Program-made: the position numbers and the translations under genes
Notes under the pieces: model-generated
Databases searched by the model: none
What the model saw: the letters and a program-made list of their open reading frames with translations, nothing else
Told to the model about the DNA's origin: nothing
Shown: positions 7,045 to 13,237 of the stretch, one piece after another
How positions within the stretch are numbered: position 1 is the stretch's first letter
Layout of the letters: each line of letters starts with the position of its first letter
Assembly: GCA_964517355.1 (NCBI GenBank)
Contig: CAZFCK010000071.1
Location: 1-20,309, forward strand
Direction of reading: 5' to 3'
Length of the DNA stretch: 20,309 nucleotides
Source of the DNA: CAZFCK01 sp964517355
GTDB lineage: Bacteria; Desulfobacterota; Desulfovibrionia; Desulfovibrionales; Desulfovibrionaceae

Positions 7045-8472
7045 ATGAGCGATGTAAAACCCCTTGATCTTTCCCTGGATTATAAAGTTGCAGACATTTC
7101 CCTCGCCGAATGGGGCCGCAAGGAGATGCAGCTTTCTGAAATCGAAATGCCCGGCCTTATGGAACTGCGCAAAAAATACGGGACCTCGAAGCCGCTGGCG
7201 GGTAAAAAGATCACCGGCTCTCTGCACATGACCATCCAGACCGCCATGCTCATTGAGACCCTGCACGCCTTGGGCGCTGACATCCGCTGGGCCTCCTGCA
7301 ACATTTTCTCCACGCAGGACCACGCGGCGGCCGCCATTGCCAAAGCCGGCACGGCCAAGGTTTTCGCCTGGAAGGGAGAAACGCTGGAAGATTACTGGTG
7401 GTGTACGGAAATGGCCCTGACCTGGCCCGACGGTTCCGGCCCGGATTTGATCGTGGACGACGGCGGCGACGCCACCTTGTTCGTGCATCAGGGCGCCAAG
7501 GTGGAGCAAGATCCCGAACTGGCGAAAAAGCACTACAAGGTCAAAGAATTTCAGATTGTCATGGACAGACTCGCCGCGGGCCTGGAACGTGACAAGGATC
7601 ATTGGACCCGCGTCGGCTCCGCCATTCAGGGCGTGTCCGAGGAAACCACCACGGGCGTGCATCGGCTTTACCACATGGAAAAGAGCGGCGAGCTGCTTTT
7701 TCCGGCCATCAACGTCAATGATTCCGTCACAAAATCCAAATTCGACAACCTCTACGGCTGCCGCGAATCCCTGGCCGACGGCATCAAGCGCGCCACGGAC
7801 ATCATGATCGCCGGTAAAATCGCCGTTGTCGTGGGCTACGGCGACGTGGGCAAGGGGTGCGCACAGTCCATGCGCGGCTTCGGCGCTCGCGTGCTTATTG
7901 TGGAAATTGATCCCATTTGCGCCTTGCAGGCCGCCATGGAAGGCTACGAAGTGGTGACCATGGAAGAAGCCGCTCCTCTGGGCGACATCTTCATCACCGC
8001 CACGGGCAACTACCATGTGGTGAACGGTACGCACATAGAAGCCATGCGTGACGAAGCCATCCTTTGCAATATCGGTCATTTCGACAGTGAAATCGAGATG
8101 GATTACCTGACCGAAAATCCCAAGTGCACCCGCGACGTGATCAAGCCGCAGGTGGACAAATGGACCTTGCCCAACGGCAAATCCATTATTGTTCTTGCCG
8201 AAGGCCGCCTGGTTAATCTGGGCTGCGCCACCGGTCATCCCAGTTTCGTCATGAGCGCCAGCTTCACGAACCAGGTTCTGGCGCAGATGGAATTGGCCGC
8301 GCGCGAACACGAAAACAAAGTGTATGTCTTGCCCAAGAAACTGGACGAGGAAGTGGCCAAGCTGCATCTGACGCGCTTCAGAGCCACCCTTTCCAAACTC
8401 ACCCAGGCGCAGGCCGAATACATCGGCGTGCCCATGGAAGGACCGTTTAAGCCGGACCACTACCGCTATTAG
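7045..8472 (+). CDS. ahcY: Adenosylhomocysteinase (S-adenosyl-L-homocysteine hydrolase)
   Basis: A cytoplasmic NAD-dependent enzyme that splits S-adenosylhomocysteine into adenosine and homocysteine, removing the product inhibitor of SAM methyltransferases and feeding the methionine cycle. The 475-residue length is typical of the bacterial type. Visible: LHMTIQTA with H61, VDDGGDATL with D139, SEETTTG (198-204), NVNDSVTKSKFDN carrying the catalytic Lys and Asp, the NAD loop GYGDVGKG (264-271), NIGHFDSEI, and the family's C-terminal KPDHYRY. An in-frame ATG at 7030 lies upstream, but GAAGGAG sits 8-9 nt before the ATG at 7045, which is therefore chosen. Co-transcribed with sahR. The TAG stop is also the first three bases of the repeat at 8470-8574. 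Confidence 0.97.
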   Translation: MSDVKPLDLSLDYKVADISLAEWGRKEMQLSEIEMPGLMELRKKYGTSKPLAGKKITGSLHMTIQTAMLIETLHALGADIRWASCNIFSTQDHAAAAIAKAGTAKVFAWKGETLEDYWWCTEMALTWPDGSGPDLIVDDGGDATLFVHQGAKVEQDPELAKKHYKVKEFQIVMDRLAAGLERDKDHWTRVGSAIQGVSEETTTGVHRLYHMEKSGELLFPAINVNDSVTKSKFDNLYGCRESLADGIKRATDIMIAGKIAVVVGYGDVGKGCAQSMRGFGARVLIVEIDPICALQAAMEGYEVVTMEEAAPLGDIFITATGNYHVVNGTHIEAMRDEAILCNIGHFDSEIEMDYLTENPKCTRDVIKPQVDKWTLPNGKSIIVLAEGRLVNLGCATGHPSFVMSASFTNQVLAQMELAAREHENKVYVLPKKLDEEVAKLHLTRFRATLSKLTQAQAEYIGVPMEGPFKPDHYRY

Positions 8473-8574
8473 AGCATCTCACGCTTGAAAAGCGCTAGAT
8501 GCTCTTATGCATTCCCCTGAAACAATTGGAAATTGTTTCAGGGGAGAGCCTTGTTTCAAGGCGAAAATGCGCTA
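8470..8574 (+). repeat. Full 105-bp three-hairpin repeat
   Basis: Ends are TAGAGCAT and ATGCGCTA, near-perfect terminal inverted repeats. Hairpin 1: AGAGCATCT (8471-8479) with AGATGCTCT (8497-8505), with an inner CGCTT-GAA-AAGCG stem. Hairpin 2: a perfect 14-bp stem, 8514-8527 with 8531-8544 (arm CCCCTGAAACAATT, loop GGA). Hairpin 3: GCCTTG-TTT-CAAGGC (8548-8562). The same 105-bp unit recurs inverted at 20011-20115. Its first three bases form the ahcY stop codon. It resembles a REP/BIME or MITE-type element and encodes no protein. Confidence 0.9.
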
Positions 8575-8654
8575 AATCCGTTTGCAGGCGGGCTTTGCCC
8601 GCCGTTAAGCGAACATTTCAAGCGTTACATGCTCACGTTGTTATGTGCTCTTCG

Positions 8655-8704
8655 GGGGGGGATAAATCCCGTCTACGGGATTCCCCCCCGGCAAAGATTT
8701 TTTC
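8655..8704 (+). terminator. Hairpin terminator downstream of ahcY
   Basis: The stem pairs seven G (8655-8661) with seven C (8683-8689), with an ATA bulge, and continues as AATCCCG-TCTA-CGGGATT (8665-8682). A run of six T follows at about 8698-8703. It is probably one terminator of the sahR-ahcY transcript. Confidence 0.6.
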
Positions 8705-8760
8705 TCCCGGAAAGACAGGAGGCCGAACTCCCTCCCGCGCACAAATCATCAGGGAGAAAC

Positions 8761-8805
8761 GCCCCTGGATTGACTTCAGACATCAATCCAGGGGCTTTTG
8801 CATTT
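8761..8805 (+). terminator. Intrinsic terminator with 13-bp stem
   Basis: GCCCCTGGATTGA (8761-8773) pairs perfectly with TCAATCCAGGGGC (8783-8795) across a 9-nt loop and is followed by TTTTGCATTT. This is a textbook rho-independent terminator on the plus strand, second in series after ahcY. Confidence 0.75.
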
Positions 8806-8992
8806 ATGTGGTTATTTCCTTTATTCAGAAAGTGCCTTTGGGGGGAAACCTCTTTCAAGAGGTTTTCACCTCGGAAAAGCAAGTCGTTCTCACATTGCGG
8901 ATTAAAGGACAGAGCCACATACATTTATCCTTTTCATTATGCGACTCTCCTTGTTGATTACCCAATGCCACACAATTGCAAAGGAAGATGTC

Positions 8993-9021
8993 TTGACAGC
9001 AACTTACTTTGAGTATAAAAG
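8993..9021 (+). promoter_or_regulatory. Promoter of the MarR-proVWX operon
   Basis: A perfect -35 TTGACA (8993-8998) is followed by TATAAA (9014-9019, 15-nt spacer) or TAAAAG (9016-9021, 17-nt spacer). Transcription would begin near 9027, which rules out any start codon before that point for the MarR gene. No clear palindromic MarR operator was found beside it. Confidence 0.55.
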
Positions 9022-9125
9022 TTCTCACTTCTAATTTTTCTTATTCAAACAATACTATTCCGCAACATTTCTACGAGCGCGCCGGCAGTGCTCATACCTC
9101 TGCCTTGGTGCGGGAGAAACGAAAC

Positions 9126-9629
9126 GTGGCAAGCGAACTCACCGGGAGCATTCTCCTTTCACTCAGGCGCATCACCCGCGCCATAGACCAACACAACAAG
9201 CAACTGAGCGACCACTTCAAGCTTACTGTGCCGCAGCTGGTGTGTTTGCGGCATCTGGAATTACAAGGGGCTGGAACACCTGGAGAATTAGCCAGGGCCG
9301 TCTTTTTGAGCCAGGCCACGGTCACGGGCATTGTGGACAGGTTGGAAGCCAAGGGGCTTGTCCGCCGGGAACGCCATGCCAGCGACCGGCGTAAACAGAT
9401 CATCACGTTGACGCACAGCGGGCATGAATTGGCGCAAAACATGCCCTGGCCGCTTCAGGAGCGTTTCGCTCAGGCGTTGGCGGCGTTGGACTGCAACGAG
9501 TTGGAGTTGATCGACAACACCCTGCAGCGCCTGGCCTCCATGATGGAAGCGCCTCCTGTTTTACAGTGGAAGAATGAAGAACCGTTCTCCGAGGGCTGCG
9601 ATCATAGCGAACGTCCCAGAGGCGGATAA
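9126..9629 (+). CDS. MarR-family transcriptional regulator of the betaine importer operon
   Basis: A 167-residue winged helix-turn-helix protein. Seen: an N-terminal dimer helix with LLSLRRITRAIDQHNKQL, then LTVPQLVCLRHL, a recognition helix around SQATVTGIVDRLEAKGLV, and the wing with DRRKQIITLT. The RRITRAID...LTVPQL pattern resembles MarR proteins that control compatible-solute genes (EctR/CosR type); this is recalled similarity, not a search result. The frame is open back to a TTG at 9009, but that lies before the predicted transcription start. GTG at 9126 has GGGAG about 9 nt upstream and gives a normal MarR length; GTG 9108 and TTG 9105 are alternatives. The stop is 16 nt before proV, so it is likely the first gene of the same operon and probably autoregulates it. 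Confidence 0.83.
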   Translation: MASELTGSILLSLRRITRAIDQHNKQLSDHFKLTVPQLVCLRHLELQGAGTPGELARAVFLSQATVTGIVDRLEAKGLVRRERHASDRRKQIITLTHSGHELAQNMPWPLQERFAQALAALDCNELELIDNTLQRLASMMEAPPVLQWKNEEPFSEGCDHSERPRGG

Positions 9630-9645
9630 CCAAGGACCTGGAGTT

Positions 9646-10911
9646 ATGGAGAGAAAAGAAAAAATAGTTGTAGATAAGTTGTACAAGATTTTCGGCAAAC
9701 AGCCGCGGCACGCCATGCAACTCCTTGCCGGAGGGCTGGGCAAGGAGGAAATTCTTGAACGGACCGGCATGACCGTAGGCGTGCAAAACGCCAGCTTCAG
9801 CGTGTGCGAGGGCGAGATCTTCGTCGTCATGGGCCTTTCCGGTTCAGGCAAATCCACTCTTGTCCGCATGCTCAATCGACTCATTGAACCCACCTCCGGC
9901 CATGTTTACGTAGACGGCACCGATGTCGCCGCCATGACGCAGGAGGAACTCGTGCATATGCGGCGCCACAGCATGTGCATGGTCTTTCAATCCTTCGCGC
10001 TCATGCCGCATCTCTCGGTGCTGGACAATGCGGCCTTTGGCCTGGAAATGGCGCGTATCGACCGTGCGGAGCGCGAGAAGCGCGCCTTGGAAGCATTGGA
10101 GCAAGTCGGCCTGGGCGCATATTCCAAATGCTACCCGCGTGAACTTTCCGGCGGCATGCAGCAGCGCGTCGGCCTAGCCCGCGGCCTGGCCGTGAATCCC
10201 GGCGTCTTGCTCATGGACGAAGCCTTCAGCGCCCTGGACCCCCTCATCAGAACCGAAATGCAGGATGAACTTTTGAAGCTTCAGTCGGAAAGCGCGCGCA
10301 CCATTGTTTTTATCTCCCACGACCTTGACGAGGCCATGCGCATAGGCGACCGCATCGCCATCATGGAAGGGGGGCGCATCGTGCAGGTGGGCGCTCCGGA
10401 AGAGATCCTGCGCAATCCCGCAGACGAGTACGTTCGCGCCTTTTTCCGCGGAGTGGATCCCACGAACATCCTAACCGCCGGTGATATCGTGCGCTCCACA
10501 CAGGTAACGGTCATCCGCCATCCCGGCGACGGCCTGCGCGTGGCATTGGAGCGGCTCATTTCACAAGACCGCGATTACGCTTATGTTCTGGACGCCCGGC
10601 AGCGTTTTCAAGGCCTGGTCTCCACGGAATCCATAAAGGCGCTTCTTGAAAACAGCACCGGCGCAACCTTGCCGGATGCGTACCTCGAAGACGTGCATGT
10701 GGCCGGCATCGATGACACCATGCAGGACATTTTACCGCAAATCACACAAAGTCCCTGGCCGATTCCCGTGGTCGACACGAAAGGCACATACAAAGGCGTC
10801 ATTTCCAAAAACGCCTTTTTGCGCACCTTGCAACGCGACAATCCTGAGGCAGGCTTCGTCGCGGAAGAGGTCTCTTCCGCTCCTGCAACACGAGAGGTGA
10901 TCAAGGCATGA
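9646..10911 (+). CDS. proV: Glycine betaine/proline ABC importer, ATPase with CBS domains
   Basis: The ATP-hydrolysing subunit of a quaternary-amine importer, 421 residues. After the family-specific N-terminus (KLYKIFGKQP) come Walker A GLSGSGKST (63-71), the Q-loop near VFQSFALMPH, the signature LSGGMQQR (167-174), Walker B VLLMDEA (187-193), the H-loop H225, and the FFRGVDPTNILTA segment that marks ProV/OpuA. Residues about 283-395 form two CBS-like repeats, which sense ionic strength or nucleotides in relatives. A frame extension to ATG 9574 exists but overlaps the regulator; the ATG at 9646 has AAGGA and GGAG just upstream. The stop overlaps the proW start by 4 nt (ATGA), indicating translational coupling. 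Confidence 0.95.
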   Translation: MERKEKIVVDKLYKIFGKQPRHAMQLLAGGLGKEEILERTGMTVGVQNASFSVCEGEIFVVMGLSGSGKSTLVRMLNRLIEPTSGHVYVDGTDVAAMTQEELVHMRRHSMCMVFQSFALMPHLSVLDNAAFGLEMARIDRAEREKRALEALEQVGLGAYSKCYPRELSGGMQQRVGLARGLAVNPGVLLMDEAFSALDPLIRTEMQDELLKLQSESARTIVFISHDLDEAMRIGDRIAIMEGGRIVQVGAPEEILRNPADEYVRAFFRGVDPTNILTAGDIVRSTQVTVIRHPGDGLRVALERLISQDRDYAYVLDARQRFQGLVSTESIKALLENSTGATLPDAYLEDVHVAGIDDTMQDILPQITQSPWPIPVVDTKGTYKGVISKNAFLRTLQRDNPEAGFVAEEVSSAPATREVIKA

Positions 10912-11756
10912 AAGGTTTTCTTCCATTCAATGACCGCAGTTTGCCTTTGGACGATTGGATCGAGACCCTGGTTGAATGGCTGGTAACCAACTACAGGGAA
11001 TATTTCCAAATTGTAAAATGGCCCGTTGAGCAGACCCTTGAGGGGCTGAACTGGTTGCTCAATGCCGCGCCGCCCAGCCTGATCATTCTGATCGTCGCGT
11101 TTTTCGCCTGGCGGCTCTCCGGCTGGAAACTTTCGCTTTTCAGCGTGATCACGCTGTTTTTCGTCGGGTTCCTGGGGTTATGGGAAGAATCCATGACGAC
11201 CTTGGCCATGGTCTTGAGTTCAGTGGTCTTTTGCGCCGTGGTGGGTGTTCCTCTGGGCATTATGGCGGCGCGCAGCAACCGATTCGAGACGTTTCTGCGT
11301 CCTGTGCTCGACGCCATGCAAACAACCCCGGCCTTTGTCTATCTTGTGCCCGTGGTCATGCTTTTTTCCATCGGCACAGTGGCCGGGGTCATAGCGACCA
11401 TCATTTTCGCACTGCCCCCCATCATCCGTCTGACCAATCTGGGCATACGTCAAGTACCGCGTGAACTCGTGGAAGCCGCCGTGGCTTTCGGCGCGACGCC
11501 GTGGCAGGTTTTGCGGCGCGTGCAACTCCCCCTGGCCCGCCCCACAATCATGGCGGGCTTGAATCAGACCATCATGATGAGCCTTTCCATGGTGGTCATC
11601 GCGGCCCTAATCGGCGCCGGGGGCCTGGGAGTGCCCGTGTTCCACGGATTGAACACCCTGGAGGTCGGGCTTGCCGGCATCGGCGGCCTCAGCATCGTGC
11701 TTCTGGCCATGGTTCTGGACCGCATCACCCAGGCCTTGGGCAAAGAACGTAAATAA
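10908..11756 (+). CDS. proW: Glycine betaine/proline ABC importer, permease
   Basis: The inner-membrane channel subunit, 282 residues, with an N-terminal amphipathic stretch (DDWIETLVEWLVTNYR), then about six or seven membrane spans. The ABC-permease EAA-type loop is seen as ELVEAAVAFGATPWQVLRRVQLPLARPTIMAGLNQ, quoted in part (VEAAVAFGATPWQVL). The PLGIMAARS, MQTTPAFVYL and GAGGLG segments are typical of ProW/OpuAB. Its start overlaps the proV stop, and the binding protein follows after 67 nt. Confidence 0.95.
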   Translation: MKGFLPFNDRSLPLDDWIETLVEWLVTNYREYFQIVKWPVEQTLEGLNWLLNAAPPSLIILIVAFFAWRLSGWKLSLFSVITLFFVGFLGLWEESMTTLAMVLSSVVFCAVVGVPLGIMAARSNRFETFLRPVLDAMQTTPAFVYLVPVVMLFSIGTVAGVIATIIFALPPIIRLTNLGIRQVPRELVEAAVAFGATPWQVLRRVQLPLARPTIMAGLNQTIMMSLSMVVIAALIGAGGLGVPVFHGLNTLEVGLAGIGGLSIVLLAMVLDRITQALGKERK

Positions 11757-11823
11757 CGTCAGGCCAAGCCACCGGGCCGTGCGGGCCCGGGGCTTTTGGA
11801 TCCACCATAACAAGGGAGAAACT

Positions 11824-12864
11824 ATGCAAGGTAAAAACGTATTGTTCCGGTTGGCTGTTACCCTGATTCTCGTTTGCAGTTTATCAACATTGGCCTTTGC
11901 CTCTTATGAAAAGCCCGGAGAGGGCGTAACCGTGCGTCCCGGCCGCGCGACATGGACCACCGGGCATTTTCAAGAGCTCCTCGTGCGCCTGGCCCTGGAG
12001 GAATTGGGCTATGACGTGAAAAAGCCCAAGGATCTTTCAAATCCCATCTTTTATCAGGCTGTAACCATGGGCGACATCGACTACTGGACCAACGCCTGGT
12101 TTCCGCTGCATTATGACCAATTACCGAAGAATTTCGATGAAAAGGCCGAGGCTATCGGCTTCATCGCCAAGGCGGGCGGACTTTCCGGCTACCTTGCTTC
12201 CAAAAAGGCCGTGGACGAATTCGGGATCACGAGCCTTGCGGATTTCAAGCGCCCGGAAGTTATGAAAGCCTTCGACGCCAACGGCGACGGCAAAGCCGAC
12301 ATGGTGGCCTGCGAACCCGGGTGGGGGTGCGAAAAAGTGGTTTCCCACCACCTGGATGTTTACGAACTTCATGATTATATCACCCCCATCAAGGCCTCGT
12401 ACACGGCTTCCATGGCCGACGCCGTAGCGCGCCACCAAGACGGAGAAAACATCCTTTTTTACACCTGGGCGCCAAACTGGACCATCATCAAACTGCTTCC
12501 CGGAAAGGATGTTGTCTGGCTGAACGTGCCGGAGATCAATCCGACCAAGGGGCAGCAGGGATATGAGGACAAAATGGTTCTCTCCGGCATCGAAGGCGCC
12601 GTTTCAGACCCCGTGAAAATGGGCTTTGTGGCCAACGATATCCGCGTGGTGGCCAACAAGGGCTTTTTGGCGGATAACCCGGCGGCCAAAAAGCTCTTTG
12701 AACTCGTTGAAATTCCCGTTATGGACATTTCCGCGCAAAACACAAAAATGAACCAAGGCGAAAACTCCGCCAAAGACATTGAGCGCCACGCCAGGGAATG
12801 GATCGAACACAACAAGGAAACCTGGAACAATTGGCTGGAAGCTGCGCGAAACGCGGCAAAATAG
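11824..12864 (+). CDS. proX: Glycine betaine/proline ABC importer, periplasmic binding protein
   Basis: A 346-residue secreted binding protein, start chosen at ATG 11824 with GGGAG upstream; the frame is open further back but only through proW. Signal peptide residues 1-27 (ends LAFA-S). Ligand features match ProX: tryptophans in YWTNAWFP (W88, W92), a likely disulfide-bounded CEPGWGC (163-169, with W167), FYTWAPNW (W215), and a calcium-loop-like DANGDGKAD (151-159) just before it. The aromatic box binds the trimethylammonium group of betaine by cation-pi contact in the known family. It is the last gene of the operon, followed by a strong terminator. Confidence 0.94.
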   Translation: MQGKNVLFRLAVTLILVCSLSTLAFASYEKPGEGVTVRPGRATWTTGHFQELLVRLALEELGYDVKKPKDLSNPIFYQAVTMGDIDYWTNAWFPLHYDQLPKNFDEKAEAIGFIAKAGGLSGYLASKKAVDEFGITSLADFKRPEVMKAFDANGDGKADMVACEPGWGCEKVVSHHLDVYELHDYITPIKASYTASMADAVARHQDGENILFYTWAPNWTIIKLLPGKDVVWLNVPEINPTKGQQGYEDKMVLSGIEGAVSDPVKMGFVANDIRVVANKGFLADNPAAKKLFELVEIPVMDISAQNTKMNQGENSAKDIERHAREWIEHNKETWNNWLEAARNAAK

Positions 12865-12887
12865 CGGTTGTTTTTCTCATACGACAT

Positions 12888-12916
12888 AAAAAAAGGGGCG
12901 AATCGCCCCTTTTTTT
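12888..12916. terminator. Bidirectional terminator between convergent operons
   Basis: A-tract plus GGGGCGA, short loop, TCGCCCC plus T-tract: the stem GGGGCGA/TCGCCCC is flanked by seven A and seven T, so it works on both strands. It separates proX (plus) from the moaD-like gene (minus). A second GC hairpin, TTGGGGC-TCC-GCCCCAA (12934-12950), stands nearer the minus-strand gene and is bracketed by AAGGTA/TACCTT. Confidence 0.85.
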
Positions 12917-13006
12917 ATTTGTAATAAGGTAGGTTGGGGCTCCGCCCCAAGATATACCTTCGCACGTTACTTTACTCTCATAGCGCGGCAGCCGTTTACG
13001 CAGGTA

Positions 13007-13231
13007 TCAACCGCCCCCGATGAAGGGCATCAGACTGACCTTGTCTCCATCATGCAAGGGGGTGTTGAACTGTCCCAGTTCTCCATTGACCGCGACAATC
13101 TCCACGTCAAGCTCCGCAACTCCCAACTCCCGCAAGAGGTCGGCCACCACTGCCGGCCCGGCCAGGCGCATGGACACACTCGGCCCATGCGTCCGCCGCA
13201 ATCCGGCATAGAGCTTTACAGCCACTTCCAT
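13007..13231 (-). CDS. MoaD/ThiS-family sulfur-carrier protein partnered with AOR
   Basis: A 74-residue ubiquitin-like protein beginning MEVAVKLYAGLRR and ending FIGGG, with the C-terminal Gly-Gly that is adenylated and thiocarboxylated in MoaD and ThiS, and the NGELGQFNTPLHDGDKVSLMP segment typical of the fold. It starts 6 nt after the aor stop, so it is co-transcribed. In molybdopterin synthesis such proteins donate the dithiolene sulfurs. Here it is probably a carrier for the tungstopterin (or molybdopterin) cofactor of the adjacent oxidoreductase. That dedication is inference from the pairing. A general moaD elsewhere in the genome is expected. Confidence 0.85.
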   Translation of the reverse strand: MEVAVKLYAGLRRTHGPSVSMRLAGPAVVADLLRELGVAELDVEIVAVNGELGQFNTPLHDGDKVSLMPFIGGG

Positions 13232-13237
13232 GGTCGT

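Larger units (their letters stand above)
8575..8992. other. Hairpin-rich intergenic stretch between ahcY and the MarR gene
   Basis: About 420 bp with no credible gene. It holds a small GCGGGC-TTT-GCCCGC hairpin (near 8587-8601), two terminators (8655-8704, 8761-8805) and a hairpin at 8846-8865 with a perfect 9-bp stem AAACCTCTT/AAGAGGTTT. That last one resembles the loop part of the terminator at 179-218. The final 100 bp is AT-rich and leads into the MarR promoter. Confidence 0.6.

Noticed and set aside
6946..8460. 504-codon open frame antisense to ahcY
   Set aside because: It is an antisense shadow of a clearly conserved enzyme; the His/Gly-rich translation has no domain pattern and no ribosome site. 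The long frame arises from codon bias of ahcY.
9009..9125. Longer start (TTG 9009) for the MarR gene
   Set aside because: It lies inside or before the predicted -10 box (9014-9021), so it would not be in the transcript, and it lacks a ribosome site.
9574..9645. Longer start (ATG 9574) for proV
   Set aside because: It would overlap the regulator by 56 nt; the ATG at 9646 has a ribosome site and matches the normal family N-terminus.
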